From contig JAOTRX010000002.1 in NCBI GenBank assembly GCA_030247675.1, positions 1,488,001 to 1,552,000 of the forward strand: DNA of 64,000 nt, in the 5' to 3' direction. Shown here piece after piece: positions 8,570-20,903 of this stretch (within the stretch, counting starts at the first letter, position 1; each line of letters starts with the position of its first letter). A program made the position numbers and the translations under genes. The notes under the pieces were generated by a model that was not told the origin of the DNA, searched no databases, and saw nothing but the letters and a program-made list of their open reading frames with translations. This DNA is from Desulforhopalus sp. (lineage in GTDB: Bacteria > Desulfobacterota > Desulfobulbia > Desulfobulbales > Desulfocapsaceae).

Positions 8570-10729
8570 TCACCGTTCAGATTGATTGCCGCTTGCCGGT
8601 TCTCTGCGCATTGACAGGGCAATGCGGTTTCTTTTCTTGTCAATTTCCACAACCCTGACCTCAACCTTTTGCCCGACTTTCACCACCTCAGCGGGATCTT
8701 TAACAAAGCGATCGGCGAGTTGGCTGACATGGATAAGGCCGTTCTGCTTGATACCGATATCGGCAAAGGCGCCGAATTTTGTGACATTGGTGATTATCGC
8801 CGGGAGGAGCATGCCTTCATGCAGATCGTCCATTCCGTGGAGTCCCTCGGCAAAATGAAATTGCTCAAACGATTGTCGCGGATCGCGGCCGGGTTTGGCA
8901 AGTTCGGCGACGATATCAAGAAGTGTCGGCATGCCGACCATGTCGTCGGTGTACCGCCCCAGGTCGATGGATTGCTGAAGTGTTGTCGAGCGGAGGAGGG
9001 CCTCCACCGACACCCCGGCATCAGCGGCCATCTTCTTGACGAGGGGATAGCGTTCCGGGTGGACCGCACTGGTGTCGAGGATATTGCTGCCGCCTTGGAT
9101 GCGTAAAAATCCGGCGCATTGCTCGAATGCCTTCGGGCCAAGCCGGGGCACCTTGAGGAGTTCCCGGCGGCTGGTGAAGGGACCGTTGTCGTTTCGGTAG
9201 GTGACGATGTTGCCGGCAAGGGTTGGGCCGAGACCGGAGATGAAGGTCAGCAGTTCACGACTGGCGGTGTTGAGTTCGACCCCGACACTGTTGACGCAGC
9301 TTTCGACCACCTCCTGCAGACTTTTTTTCAGTTCCGACTGGTTGACATCATGCTGGTATTGACCGACGCCGATGGATTTCGCCTCAATCTTTACCAGTTC
9401 GGCCAATGGGTCCTGCAGGCGTCTGCCGATGGAAACAGCGCCGCGAACGGTGATATCATGGTCGGGGAATTCTGCTCGGGCAACCTCCGAGGCGGAATAA
9501 ATCGAGGCCCCGTCTTCGTTGACCAGGGTGATGATGATGGCCCTGTCCAAACCAAGACCTCGAATAAATTCCTCGGTTTCTCGTCCGGCGGTGCCGTTGC
9601 CGATACCGATGGCCTCAATTGCGTGTTTTTTCGCCAGATTGGTAATAACCTTTCCTGCCTCGGCGAGTTTTGTACCGCCGTGGGTGGGGAAGATGGTCGT
9701 GGTGTCAAGGAGTTTGCCCTGGCCGTCGAGACACACTACCTTCGCCCCGGTACGATACCCGGGGTCCAGGGCCAGCACCCGTTTCTGGCCAAGGGGAGGG
9801 GCAAGGAGCAACTGGCGAAGGTTGTCGACGAAGACCCGGATGGCCTCCTGGTCGGCCCGGATCTTCAGTTCGGCCGTCAGCTCATTTTCAAGAGAAGGGG
9901 CGAGGAGGCGCTGGTAACAATCTTCGAGGGCCGTGGCGATCTCGCCCTGCCAGGGGCCGTTCGGCAGATGCCTTTTTTTCAGGAGGCGCAGGGCGCTTTC
10001 TTCAGGCGGCCGGATGGTCAGGGTGAGGAACTTTTCCTGGGCGCCGCGAAACATGGCGAGCAGCCGGTGTCCCGGTGCCTTGGCGGCAGGCTCGCGCCAG
10101 TCAAAATAGTCTCGGTATTTTTGACCCTCCTCCTGATGTTTTTTCACCACTGCTGATTCAATCGTCGCCGATTCTCTGAAAAGACGGCGTAATTCGGCCC
10201 TGGTCGGTGGGTCTTCACTGGCGTCTTCAGCGATGATGTCTCTTGCTCCGGCCAGGGCGTCCTCATCTACCAGCAGACCCTTCTCCGGATCAAGAAAGCG
10301 ATCAAACGGCAGGGGGCTGACACCTTGCCTGAGCATGGCAGCCAGAGGCTCCAGCCCCCGTTCCCGAGCGGCAAGACCACGGGTCTTGCGCTTTGGCTTA
10401 AATGGCAGATAGATGTCCTCAAGCTCGGTGAGGCTTTTTGCCTTCTCCAGCTGCCGACTGAGGATGTCGTCAAGGACTTCCATTTTGCTTAAGCTGTCGA
10501 TAATGAATTCACGGCGCTTATCGATCTCGATCAGTTTCTGATGCTGGTCGCGGATGGCGGCTATGACCACTTCGTCAAGGGAACCGGTCTGTTCCTTCCG
10601 GTACCTGGCGATAAACGGTACGGTGCCGCCTTCGCCAAGCAAGGTCAGGGTGTGGCTGACCTGGTGTTCGCGGAGACGAAGTTGCTCGGCGATTTGCCCG
10701 GCATATGCTGGTGAGGTTGGCGCTGGCAT
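8570..10729 (-). CDS. tex: Tex-family RNA-binding transcription accessory protein
   Basis: A 719-aa Tex protein with the standard architecture. It has an N-terminal helical region ending in GGTVPFIARYRKEQTG, a YqgF/RNase H-like domain (VLALDPGYRTGAKVV), helix-hairpin-helix repeats (ISGLGPTLAGNIV, LLKVPRLGPKAFEQCAG) and a C-terminal S1 domain (KFGAFADIGIKQNGLIHVS). Tex binds RNA and associates with transcription complexes. ATG 10729 is chosen; a TTG at 10738 is also in frame and neither has a clear ribosome-binding site. It is divergent from the FHA-domain gene. The antisense frame is open for over 1 kb but is not believable as a gene. Confidence 0.93.
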   Translation of the reverse strand: MPAPTSPAYAGQIAEQLRLREHQVSHTLTLLGEGGTVPFIARYRKEQTGSLDEVVIAAIRDQHQKLIEIDKRREFIIDSLSKMEVLDDILSRQLEKAKSLTELEDIYLPFKPKRKTRGLAARERGLEPLAAMLRQGVSPLPFDRFLDPEKGLLVDEDALAGARDIIAEDASEDPPTRAELRRLFRESATIESAVVKKHQEEGQKYRDYFDWREPAAKAPGHRLLAMFRGAQEKFLTLTIRPPEESALRLLKKRHLPNGPWQGEIATALEDCYQRLLAPSLENELTAELKIRADQEAIRVFVDNLRQLLLAPPLGQKRVLALDPGYRTGAKVVCLDGQGKLLDTTTIFPTHGGTKLAEAGKVITNLAKKHAIEAIGIGNGTAGRETEEFIRGLGLDRAIIITLVNEDGASIYSASEVARAEFPDHDITVRGAVSIGRRLQDPLAELVKIEAKSIGVGQYQHDVNQSELKKSLQEVVESCVNSVGVELNTASRELLTFISGLGPTLAGNIVTYRNDNGPFTSRRELLKVPRLGPKAFEQCAGFLRIQGGSNILDTSAVHPERYPLVKKMAADAGVSVEALLRSTTLQQSIDLGRYTDDMVGMPTLLDIVAELAKPGRDPRQSFEQFHFAEGLHGMDDLHEGMLLPAIITNVTKFGAFADIGIKQNGLIHVSQLADRFVKDPAEVVKVGQKVEVRVVEIDKKRNRIALSMRREPASGNQSER

Positions 10730-10916
10730 GATTTTCAAGAGGGTTAAGGAGGATGGGGAAGAAAAGAATCTTGATACTAATCGTGGTCCTGGAGGAATGC
10801 AAGCAGTTGGCTTGACGGGAGAAAAAATTTGATATTCGCCGGGAGAGAAGATATGCTGGAGGAGTTACTCGACCGGTTTCTTCACGATCATTCACCCATG
10901 AGCAGACGATAGACCT

Positions 10917-11408
10917 ATGGATCATAAGCTGGCAATATTGACCTGCAGCCTCCCGAAAGCGATGCTGCAGGCCCTGACCCCGGAAGCAAGAGATGCGGTC
11001 CCCCCGAATGCCATCAAAGGCGATTGTATTGCCATATATGCATTTCCGTTTCGGGTTGGCAGGGAGTCGCGGGTCCAGAAAATCAACGGCAGATTGGAAC
11101 TTTTGGAACGCCCAAAAAGGGATGACAGCCCGCCCACCAATGATATTTATTTGGTAGATCGCGGTCATCGCCTGAATATCTCCCGAGAGCATTTCCAGAT
11201 TATCAGAGACGAAAAGGGATATACCCTGGTTGATCGGGGGAGCGCTTGTGGTACCAAGATCGACGGGCGCAATGTCGGGGGTGACGATTCCGGCGGATCA
11301 GCGCAACTGCACGACGGTGACGAGATCGCCATCGGCACCACCGGCACCCCCTACGTTTTTCGGTTCATCACCTTTGATGAATATTGTCTGGTGCGTAAGG
11401 GCGAATAG
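10917..11408 (+). CDS. FHA-domain protein
   Basis: A 163-aa protein consisting of little more than a forkhead-associated domain. Visible motifs in order are FPFRVGRES (the conserved Gly-Arg strand), LNISREHFQI (the Ser-Arg-x-His phosphothreonine-binding loop), VDRGSACGTKIDGRNV (the GT and N motif) and LHDGDEIAIGTTG. The fold binds phosphothreonine peptides, so it probably reads the output of a Ser/Thr kinase, but none is adjacent. No signal or membrane segment is present. It is convergent with folP and divergent from tex. Confidence 0.85.
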   Translation: MDHKLAILTCSLPKAMLQALTPEARDAVPPNAIKGDCIAIYAFPFRVGRESRVQKINGRLELLERPKRDDSPPTNDIYLVDRGHRLNISREHFQIIRDEKGYTLVDRGSACGTKIDGRNVGGDDSGGSAQLHDGDEIAIGTTGTPYVFRFITFDEYCLVRKGE

Positions 11409-11448
11409 GCAGAGCGAGGAGCGCTACGGCAGCTTTGATCCGCAAATT

Positions 11449-12243
11449 TCAGGAGGCAGCGGCGATGGCGCCGGCTATGAGGAGTGCCTGGCGGGTCGCG
11501 GCGACGTTGTGAACTCTGATGATAGCTATGTTCTTTTCGGCACAAAGAGCCGAAACCACTGCAGTTACCAGATCCCTGGCGGCTTCTACGGGGATAGCTG
11601 CTATCTCACCGAGAAAGCGTTTGCGGCTGTGGCCGAGAAGTACCGGCAGGCCGAGGGCGGCCAGATCGTCCAGGTGCTTGATGATGGACAGGTTGTGGTC
11701 GACGGTCTTGCCGAAACCGATGCCGGGATCAATGATCAGGCGGCTGAGGTCGACGCCATTGGCGCCAAGCCAGGCAATTCGCTCGGCAAAGAAATCGATG
11801 ATTTCCTGGGTGACGTTGTTATAGGTCGGTTGCACCTGCATATCGGCAGGGGTCCCCTGCATGTGCATGATGATCACCGGAACACTGGTGTTGCGAACAA
11901 CCGTCAGCATTTCCGGGTCAGCGCGCAGGGCGGAGACATCGTTGATGATGTCTGCACCGGCCTTCAGCGCTTGGTCGGCGACTGCGGCCTTGGTGGTGTC
12001 AATGGAAATCGGGATGGCGTGTTTTTGCCGGATGGCCTCTATGACCGGGATAACCCGGCGTAGTTCCTCTTCTGTGGACACCGGCGGGGCGAAGGGGCGG
12101 GTCGATTCGCCCCCCACGTCGAGAATATCGGCGCCATCGCTGATCAGGCGCTCGGCCTGGGCAATGGCTGCCTCATGGGAGGCGAATTTGCCGCCGTCGG
12201 AGAAGGAGTCGGGCGTCACATTGAGGATGCCCATTATCTTCAT
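11449..12243 (-). CDS. folP: Dihydropteroate synthase
   Basis: Joins p-aminobenzoate to 6-hydroxymethyl-dihydropterin diphosphate in folate synthesis. The 264-aa TIM barrel has the full set of motifs: GILNVTPDSFSDGG, DVGGESTRPF, PISIDTTKA, DPGIGFGKT and GHSRKRFLGEI. Its start codon overlaps the ftsH stop as ATGA, which implies translational coupling. The ftsH-folP order is common in bacteria. Confidence 0.96.
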   Translation of the reverse strand: MKIMGILNVTPDSFSDGGKFASHEAAIAQAERLISDGADILDVGGESTRPFAPPVSTEEELRRVIPVIEAIRQKHAIPISIDTTKAAVADQALKAGADIINDVSALRADPEMLTVVRNTSVPVIIMHMQGTPADMQVQPTYNNVTQEIIDFFAERIAWLGANGVDLSRLIIDPGIGFGKTVDHNLSIIKHLDDLAALGLPVLLGHSRKRFLGEIAAIPVEAARDLVTAVVSALCAEKNIAIIRVHNVAATRQALLIAGAIAAAS

Positions 12244-14240
12244 TTGTCAGCCTGCCATTTCGGCTGTTGCGGCGCATCCGGCTTGTCTTCAGGAGGCGTT
12301 TGCGGAGCGGGTTCTTCTTCAGCCTTTGCCTCGGGTGCCGCGGCTGCTTTCTCGTCCACGGCGGTCTTGACTTCGCTGTCGTGCTTCGCCGCGGCCCGCT
12401 TTCTCGCAGCGGAAACCTCAGCAATCCGCGAGGTATATTGTCCGGGGCGCAGCTCTTCGATAATCCTTTCCATATCGGTGAGGACGATGGTCTCTTTTTC
12501 GAGAAGCTCCTCACTCATCCGCACTAGAATGTCACGGTGTTGTTCAAGAAGCGATGCTACGGTGTCCATGGCGGTATCGATGATCTTCTTCACCGCCACA
12601 TCGATGAGCCTTGCGGTATCCTCGCTGAAATCGCGGTTATGGCCGATTTCTCGGCCAAGGAAGATCTGCTCCTCCTTCTTGCCGTAAGTCAGCGCCCCAA
12701 GTTCTTCGCTCATCCCCCATTCGCAGACCATTTTTCTGGCAAGGGCCGAGGCCCGTTCAATGTCGTTGCCTGCCCCGGTGGTGATCTCGTTGAAGATAAG
12801 CTTTTCAGCCAGGCGGCCGCCATAAAGGATGCAGATGCTGTTTTCCAGATAGGTTTTGGAATGGGTGTATTTATCGTCGGTGGGCAGCTGCATGGTCAGA
12901 CCAAGAGCCCGACCGCGCGGAATAATGGTTACCTTGTGAATAGGATCGGTGCCGGCGAGCAGCCAGGCCACCAGGGCATGGCCGGCTTCGTGATAGGCGG
13001 TAATGGTCTTTTCCTTCTCGCTGATGATCATCGACCGTCGCTCGGCGCCCATCATGATCTTGTCCTTGGCCTTGTCGAGCAGGTCGAGGTTGATTTCTTT
13101 CGCGCCAGTGCGGGCGGCCATGAGGGCGGCCTCATTTACCAGGTTCTCCAGGTCGGCGCCGGAAAAACCTGGGGTGCCGCGGGCAAGGATCTCCAGGTCG
13201 ATATTGGCGGCCATCTTGGTTTTTTTGGCGTAGATCTCAAGAATCTTCTGCCGTCCACGGACATCGGGAATCGGCACGACCACCTGCCGGTCAAAGCGAC
13301 CGGGACGGAGCAGGGCCGGATCGAGGACGTCGGGGCGGTTAGTGGCGGCGACGATGATAACGCCGTCGTTACTTTCAAAGCCGTCCATCTCGACCAGCAG
13401 CTGGTTGAGGGTTTGCTCCCTTTCGTCATGGCCGCCGCCGAGACCGGCGCCGCGATGCCTGCCGACCGCGTCAATTTCGTCGATGAAGATAATGCACGGA
13501 GCATTCTTCTTGCCCTGGGCGAACATATCGCGCACCCGGGAGGCGCCGACACCGACGAACATCTCAACGAAATCGGAGCCGGAGATGCTGAAAAACGGTA
13601 CGTCGGCCTCACCGGCGATGGCCTTGGCGAGGAGGGTCTTGCCGGTACCCGGTGCGCCGGCAAGGAGAACACCGGTGGGGATCCGTCCGCCAAGGGCGGT
13701 AAATTTGCCCGGATCTTTCAGAAAGTCGACGATTTCTTCAAGTTCTTCCTTTGCCTCGTCGATACCCGCCACATCGGCGAAGGTGACCTTGTTATTGCTT
13801 TGCTCGGTGAGCCTCGCCCGGTTTTTACCAAAGGACAAAGCGCCACCCTTGCCGCCGCCCTGCATCTGTCGCATGAAAAACACCCAGACGCCAATGAGGA
13901 GAAGCATCGGGAACCAGGAGACGAAGATGGTCATCAAAAAGGAGTCTTTCTGGGCCTCTTTGACATTGATATCGACTCCGCTCTTGCGCAGGATAGAAAT
14001 CAATTCAGTGTCAGTCGTCGGATAAACGGTCTGAAACGGTTTGCCGTCCTGCAGAGTACCGGAAAGGACATCACCACTGATGGTTACCCGGGTGATAGCC
14101 TTGCTTTCGATGCTCGACATGAACTCACTGTAAGTGAGTGAAGTCTGGTTGGTTTGCGGCTTATTGAAGAGATTGAAAAGCAGGATCATGGTCAGGCCAA
14201 TCACCAACCACATACTCAGATTTTTGTAAAAAGTATTCAA
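12240..14240 (-). CDS. ftsH: ATP-dependent zinc metalloprotease FtsH
   Basis: Membrane-anchored AAA+ protease that degrades misfolded and regulatory membrane proteins. The 666-aa protein has two N-terminal membrane segments (around residues 10-25 and 100-125) that flank a periplasmic domain. The AAA+ module has Walker A GAPGTGKT, Walker [10 protein letters not shown] and the second region of homology ending in RPGRFDR. The zinc site is HEAGH. The C-terminal tail is Ala/Glu/Lys/Pro-rich and probably disordered. It is followed by folP with a 4-base overlap and lies 204 bases downstream of carB on the same strand. Confidence 0.97.
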   Translation of the reverse strand: MNTFYKNLSMWLVIGLTMILLFNLFNKPQTNQTSLTYSEFMSSIESKAITRVTISGDVLSGTLQDGKPFQTVYPTTDTELISILRKSGVDINVKEAQKDSFLMTIFVSWFPMLLLIGVWVFFMRQMQGGGKGGALSFGKNRARLTEQSNNKVTFADVAGIDEAKEELEEIVDFLKDPGKFTALGGRIPTGVLLAGAPGTGKTLLAKAIAGEADVPFFSISGSDFVEMFVGVGASRVRDMFAQGKKNAPCIIFIDEIDAVGRHRGAGLGGGHDEREQTLNQLLVEMDGFESNDGVIIVAATNRPDVLDPALLRPGRFDRQVVVPIPDVRGRQKILEIYAKKTKMAANIDLEILARGTPGFSGADLENLVNEAALMAARTGAKEINLDLLDKAKDKIMMGAERRSMIISEKEKTITAYHEAGHALVAWLLAGTDPIHKVTIIPRGRALGLTMQLPTDDKYTHSKTYLENSICILYGGRLAEKLIFNEITTGAGNDIERASALARKMVCEWGMSEELGALTYGKKEEQIFLGREIGHNRDFSEDTARLIDVAVKKIIDTAMDTVASLLEQHRDILVRMSEELLEKETIVLTDMERIIEELRPGQYTSRIAEVSAARKRAAAKHDSEVKTAVDEKAAAAPEAKAEEEPAPQTPPEDKPDAPQQPKWQADK

Positions 14241-14444
14241 CGAAGTCTCCGGTGTTTGCAGGTTATTGGTAAGGCTTCACCCGTTTTGCGCTGATTGCCC
14301 AGTATTTTTCTGGGACTCCGATACAAGTGGCCGGCGGGTATCTCCATTTACTGCCAACTAGGCAGGGATCCAAGTGCCATGCACGAGATAAAAGTAAATC
14401 GAAAAAACTGAATGTCGAGGAGGGATCCAAATATTCTTACCCTA

Positions 14445-17400
14445 TCAGCGAGTTCGTGTAAAGTACTGGACAGGTGCAACGCCCGGTTGATTCTGTCGCA
14501 ACTCCCTGATTCCCTTGACCAGCGCCCCTGCCCCGCTCACCGTGGTGGTGTAGGGAATATGATAATCGAGAGCGGCCCGGCGGATGCTATAAGAATCTTC
14601 AGTGGTCCTCTTGCCGAGCGAGGAGTTGATAATCCAGGAAATATCCTTGTCGCGTATCTTGTCGAGAATGTGCGGCCGGCCCTGAGAGATCTTGTTGATG
14701 AGCTGGCAGGGTACTCCGGCATTATGGAGATACGAGGCGGTGCCGGTGGTTGCATACAGCGTGAAGTCGAGATCGATCAGGGCCTTGGCAATCGGTACCA
14801 TGGCTTCTTTATCACCGTCGCGGACACTGACAAAGACATTACCTGACAGGGGCACCTTCGAGCCCGCCGCCAGCTGCGACTTGGCGATGGCCAAGCCGAG
14901 ATTGTCATCGATGCCCATGACCTCGCCGGTGGATTTCATCTCCGGGCCAAGAAGGGTATCGACCTTTTCGAAGCGGTCAAAGGGGAAGACCGCTTCCTTT
15001 ACCGCCCAGTGACTGATGACCACCTCGGTGGTCAGTCCCAGCTCTTCAAGAGTTGCGCCGAGCATGACCTTGGTGGCCAGTTTGGCAAGGGGCACCCCGG
15101 TAGCCTTGCTGACAAAGGGGACGGTACGCGAGGCGCGGGGGTTGACCTCAAGGACGTAGAGGTCGTTGTCCTTAATGGCAAACTGGACATTCATCAACCC
15201 GATGACACCCAGTTCCTCGGCCATTGCCTTGGTGGCCCGTTTAATTTCTTCAATGGAGGCGGTGCTGAGGGTATGCGGCGGCAGGACGCAACAGGAATCG
15301 CCGGAGTGGATGCCCGCTTCCTCGATGTGCTCCATGATCCCGCCGATGACCGTGCGCTTGCCGTCGCAGATGGCGTCGACATCGATCTCGATGGCATCTT
15401 TCAGGAATTTGTCGATGAGTATCGGGTGCTTGAGGGTTGTGCCGCCAACGGCGATCATGAAGTCCCTGATCCCCTGGTCGTTATAAACAATGCGCATATC
15501 CCTGCCACCAAGGACGTAGGAAGGCCGGACGACTACCGGGTAGCCGATTCGTTCGGCGGCGGCCAGGGCCTCGTCGAGGGTCCGTACGGTATCGTTGTCG
15601 GGCTGGCGGAGACCGAGTTTTTGCAGGAACTGCTGGAAGCGTTTGCGGTCCTCAGCCCGGTCGATGGCGTCAGGCTGGGTGCCGACAATCTTTACACCCA
15701 TCTCGGCGAGAGGTACGGCCAGGTTAAGCGGCGTCTGGCCGCCGAATTGGACGATGACTCCGTCGGGTTTTTCCTGGTCGATGATATTCAGAACGTCTTC
15801 CCTGGTCAGCGGCTCAAAAAACAGCTTGTCGGAGGTGTCGTAGTCTGTTGACACCGTCTCCGGGTTGGAGTTGATCATAATCGATTCGACGCCGATCTCG
15901 CGCAGGGCAAAGGCGGCATGGACGCAGCAGTAGTCAAATTCGATGCCCTGGCCGATGCGGTTTGGCCCGCCGCCGAGGATAACGATTTTCTTGCCGGTGG
16001 TGATCTTCGCCTCGTTCTCGGCCTCATAGGTTGAATAATAGTAGGGCGTATAGGATTCAAACTCGGCGGCACAGGTGTCAACCAGCTTGTACACTGGCAG
16101 GACCGCGAGTTTCTGGCGAAGCTGCCGGATATCGTTTTCGCCGGTATTGGTGAGAAAGGCCAGCTGCCGGTCGGAGAAACCGCGTTCTTTACAGTAGCGG
16201 AGGAACTCCCCGTCCAGACCCTGGAAGCCACGCCCGCTAATCTCCCCTTCGGTTTCGATGATCTGGCGGAAGTTATAGAGAAACCAGGGATCGATCTTGG
16301 TCAGGGCGTAGAGTTCTTCGATTGCCATGCCCCGCTTCAGTGCCTCATAGATATGGGCAACCCGTTTGGAGTTGGGCACCCGCAGGCCGAGTTCCAGGTC
16401 TTCCCGGTCAAGGTGCGACAGATCCTGCTTGCCGTCGCCGCCGAAACCGAAACGGCCGGTCTCAAGAGAGCGCATCGCCTTCTGGAAGGCCTCTTTGAAG
16501 GTCCTGCCGATGGACATGGTTTCGCCCACCGATTTCATCGAGGTGGTGAGGAGGTCGTCGGCCTGGGGGAATTTTTCAAAGGTCCAGCGTGGGATTTTCA
16601 CCACGCAGTAATCGATGGACGGCTCAAAGGCCGCCAGGGTCTCGCGGGTGATATCATTTTTCAGTTCGTCGAGGGTGTAGCCGACGGCAAGTTTTGCGGC
16701 TATCTTGGCGATCGGAAAGCCGGTGGCCTTTGAGGCAAGCGCCGAACTCCGCGACACCCGCGGGTTCATCTCGATGACCATCATCTCGCCGTTTTCCGGG
16801 TTGACCGCAAACTGGACGTTCGAACCACCGGTTTCGACACCGATCTCGCGAATGATGGCAATTGCCGCGTCGCGCATATCCTGGTATTCCCGGTCGGTCA
16901 GGGTCTGGATGGGGGCAACGGTGATGCTGTCGCCGGTATGCACCCCCATGGCATCAATGTTTTCGATGGAGCAGATGATCACCACGTTGTCATTGCGGTC
17001 GCGCATGACCTCCAGCTCGTATTCCTTCCAGCCGAGCAGGCTGCGTTCCAGCATGACCTCGGTATTCATCGACAGGTCGAGGCCGGCGGTGCACAGGGTC
17101 TCAAGCTCCTGGCGATTATAGGCGACGCCGCCGCCGGTGCCGCCGAGGGTAAAGCTTGGCCGGACGATGATTGGAAAGCCAAGGCGGTCGCCGGCAGCCA
17201 TGGCTGCCTCAAGATCGTTGACGATGATCGACTCGGGAACCTTCAGGCCGATGCGGCGCATGGCGTCGCGGAATTCTTCCCGGCCTTCGGCCTTTTTGAT
17301 GACGGCGATATTGGCGGCAAGGAGTTCGACCTTGTATTTATCAAGAATACCCATCTCCGCCACCTTGATCGCCGTGTTCAGGGCGGTTTGGCCGCCGAGG

Positions 17401-17666
17401 GTCGGCAGTAGGGCATCGGGGCGTTCTTTCTCGATGACCTTGGCGACGAATTCCGGGGTGATCGGTTCGATATAGGTGCTGTCGGCCAGCTCCGGGTCGG
17501 TCATGATGGTCGCCGGATTGGAGTTGATGAGCACTACCTCGTAGCCTTCCTCCTTCAGGGCCTTGACCGCCTGGGCGCCGGAGTAGTCGAATTCGCAGGC
17601 CTGGCTGATAATGATGGGGCCGGAGCCGATGATGAGGATTTTCTTGATGTCTGTTCTTTTCGGCAT
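14445..17666 (-). CDS. carB: Carbamoyl-phosphate synthase large subunit
   Basis: Makes carbamoyl phosphate from bicarbonate, two ATP and ammonia supplied by CarA, for pyrimidines and arginine. The 1073-aa length is normal. Two homologous ATP-grasp halves are visible: [21 protein letters not shown] near the start, and the second half opening with [19 protein letters not shown] near residue 560. The C-terminal allosteric MGS-like domain ([16 protein letters not shown]) is present. The gene lies 78 bases downstream of carA on the same strand. Confidence 0.98.
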   Translation of the reverse strand: MPKRTDIKKILIIGSGPIIISQACEFDYSGAQAVKALKEEGYEVVLINSNPATIMTDPELADSTYIEPITPEFVAKVIEKERPDALLPTLGGQTALNTAIKVAEMGILDKYKVELLAANIAVIKKAEGREEFRDAMRRIGLKVPESIIVNDLEAAMAAGDRLGFPIIVRPSFTLGGTGGGVAYNRQELETLCTAGLDLSMNTEVMLERSLLGWKEYELEVMRDRNDNVVIICSIENIDAMGVHTGDSITVAPIQTLTDREYQDMRDAAIAIIREIGVETGGSNVQFAVNPENGEMMVIEMNPRVSRSSALASKATGFPIAKIAAKLAVGYTLDELKNDITRETLAAFEPSIDYCVVKIPRWTFEKFPQADDLLTTSMKSVGETMSIGRTFKEAFQKAMRSLETGRFGFGGDGKQDLSHLDREDLELGLRVPNSKRVAHIYEALKRGMAIEELYALTKIDPWFLYNFRQIIETEGEISGRGFQGLDGEFLRYCKERGFSDRQLAFLTNTGENDIRQLRQKLAVLPVYKLVDTCAAEFESYTPYYYSTYEAENEAKITTGKKIVILGGGPNRIGQGIEFDYCCVHAAFALREIGVESIMINSNPETVSTDYDTSDKLFFEPLTREDVLNIIDQEKPDGVIVQFGGQTPLNLAVPLAEMGVKIVGTQPDAIDRAEDRKRFQQFLQKLGLRQPDNDTVRTLDEALAAAERIGYPVVVRPSYVLGGRDMRIVYNDQGIRDFMIAVGGTTLKHPILIDKFLKDAIEIDVDAICDGKRTVIGGIMEHIEEAGIHSGDSCCVLPPHTLSTASIEEIKRATKAMAEELGVIGLMNVQFAIKDNDLYVLEVNPRASRTVPFVSKATGVPLAKLATKVMLGATLEELGLTTEVVISHWAVKEAVFPFDRFEKVDTLLGPEMKSTGEVMGIDDNLGLAIAKSQLAAGSKVPLSGNVFVSVRDGDKEAMVPIAKALIDLDFTLYATTGTASYLHNAGVPCQLINKISQGRPHILDKIRDKDISWIINSSLGKRTTEDSYSIRRAALDYHIPYTTTVSGAGALVKGIRELRQNQPGVAPVQYFTRTR

Positions 17667-17744
17667 GATCTGTCCGTGTTTGCTGTCGTTATTGGTTGTC
17701 CCGGGCCGGGTAAATGGTCTCTAGTGGCCGTGTTGAATTTCCCG

Positions 17745-18866
17745 TTAGCCGCGCATCATGGCGATAAAGCGATCAAAAAGATAGATCGCGTCGTGTGGCC
17801 CCGGGGCATGTTCTGGATGGTATTGAACGGAAAAGGCCGGATACCTGGTGTGACGCATGCCTTCCAGGCTGTTGTCGTTGAGATTGATATGGGTCACCTC
17901 GACTTCCCCCGGCGGCAGGCTGTCGATATCGATGCAGAAGCCATGGTTTTGCGAGGTAATTTCGACATGGCCGGTGGTAAGGTCTTTCACCGGCTGATTG
18001 CCGCCGCGATGGCCGAATTTCAGTTTGTAGGCGGTACCGCCGTAGGCCAGACCGAGCATCTGGTGGCCAAGACAGATGCCGAAGATCGGTTTCTTGCCGA
18101 GGAGGGCCCTGATGGTCTCGACCACACCCTCAACGCCTGCCGGATCACCGGGGCCGTTGGAGAGGAAAATACCGTCCGGCTGCATGGCCAGAACCGCCTC
18201 GGCGCTGGTGTGTGCCGGAACCACCTGTACCCGGCATCCCTTTTCGGTCAATATTCGCAGTTGGTTGTATTTTATACCGAAATCAAAGGCCACGACCTTC
18301 AGGGCGCCTGCAGGCTTGCTCTCAGCGGTGGTAAAGTTGCTGCCCGGCACCGGGCGATTGCCTGCCCAGCCGTACGGCTCTTTGCAGGTGATATCCTTGA
18401 CCAGGTCCTGACCGATAAATCCCGGCCACTCGTTGGCTCTTCGGATCAAGGAGTCTTTGTCCAAATCGAGGGTTGAAACGAAGCCTTTCATTGCCCCTTT
18501 CGAGCGGATGTGTCTGACGAGGGCACGGGTGTCAAAGCCTTCCACCCCGAGGACCCCGTATTCCTGGAGGAAGTCACCGAGGGGCCGAGTGGATCGAAAG
18601 TTCGACGGGTAGGCGTTATATTCCTTGATGAGGAAGGCTCGGGGGTGAATGGCCGCTGATTCCATATCCTCAGGATTGATTCCATAGTTGCCGATCATCG
18701 GGTAGGTCATGGTGACGATCTGCCCGGTATATGAAGGGTCGGTGAGGACTTCCTGGTAGCCGCTGAGGGAGGTGTTGAAGACAATTTCCCCAACGGCCTC
18801 GCCGTGACCGGTAAACGATTGCCCGGCAAAGGTGGTCCCGTCTTCCAGGGCGATGAGTGCTTTCAT
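17745..18866 (-). CDS. carA: Carbamoyl-phosphate synthase small (glutaminase) subunit
   Basis: Hydrolyses glutamine and channels ammonia to CarB. The 373-aa protein has the N-terminal CPSase small-chain domain ([15 protein letters not shown]) and a class I glutaminase domain. The nucleophile Cys is in [13 protein letters not shown], and the His/Glu pair in [13 protein letters not shown]. It is first in the carA-carB-ftsH-folP line-up and is transcribed away from the biotin carboxylase gene over a 528-base gap. Confidence 0.97.
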   Translation of the reverse strand: MKALIALEDGTTFAGQSFTGHGEAVGEIVFNTSLSGYQEVLTDPSYTGQIVTMTYPMIGNYGINPEDMESAAIHPRAFLIKEYNAYPSNFRSTRPLGDFLQEYGVLGVEGFDTRALVRHIRSKGAMKGFVSTLDLDKDSLIRRANEWPGFIGQDLVKDITCKEPYGWAGNRPVPGSNFTTAESKPAGALKVVAFDFGIKYNQLRILTEKGCRVQVVPAHTSAEAVLAMQPDGIFLSNGPGDPAGVEGVVETIRALLGKKPIFGICLGHQMLGLAYGGTAYKLKFGHRGGNQPVKDLTTGHVEITSQNHGFCIDIDSLPPGEVEVTHINLNDNSLEGMRHTRYPAFSVQYHPEHAPGPHDAIYLFDRFIAMMRG

Positions 18867-19394
18867 GGTAGTATTCCTTTATTTGAGCCGGACTGTATTG
18901 CGGGCTGCCTTTGGCTATTGGCTAGTGGCCGAGAGTGAATTTAACCCTCGTCCTTTCTTCTTCTGCGATTGTAATCATTGGAGAAGCTTTGCGGCAGCGG
19001 TCGCGCCGGGTATATCCGTGCAAGTGCGTGGAGGGAAGCGCTTTTTGTCCTCCTTGAATCTGCAGACAAAACTCCAATATATAACTTGATGGGGCGGGTT
19101 CCGTCAAGCCTAAACGGCTGAAAATCCGGTCTGCCGGTGCATCCGGCAGGGAGCTGCACAGATCCGGAGATGGTGTCTGGCAATCTGCCTGAGTAGCAAT
19201 GTTACGTTGTGTAAATATTATTGATTGATTTGTCGAACGCAGCTGATTAAGATCTCCGCTGCGTAATACCCGGGAGACGAATAGGCGGCTTCTCGGCAAA
19301 ATTGGCTGACCTAGCGACATCTGGGTAACCTCGGTTACTCCCTTAATAATAATATTGCACAGGAATCCGGACTGAACCCGGTCAAGGAGCTGCA
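18867..19394. promoter_or_regulatory. 528-bp divergent intergenic region between carA and the biotin carboxylase gene
   Basis: No convincing gene is seen here. It must hold the promoters for carA (leftward) and the carboxylase pair (rightward). A 7-bp inverted repeat with a five-base loop lies at 19131-19149 (CTGCCGG / CCGGCAG), without a T tract. The part next to the carboxylase gene is AT-rich (about 19200-19360). The ribosome-binding site AAGGAG for the carboxylase is at 19384-19389. Confidence 0.5.
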
Positions 19395-20837
<1,443 letters not shown>

Positions 20838-20903
20838 GGCACCAATCCTCAGCAGGATGGCAAGGACCCGATTGAGAGTATTTTCAAATTAAAGGATCAG
20901 AAC

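Noticed and set aside
9119..10156. Long open frame on the plus strand, opposite tex
   Set aside because: It lies wholly antisense to the tex coding region, has no family resemblance and reflects codon bias of the real gene.
12537..14141. Open frame of over 500 codons on the plus strand
   Set aside because: Fully antisense to ftsH, whose motifs are unmistakable. The sequence is His/Gly-rich with no domain.
15009..15851. Open frame on the plus strand opposite carB
   Set aside because: Antisense shadow of carB with no ribosome-binding site or recognisable domain.
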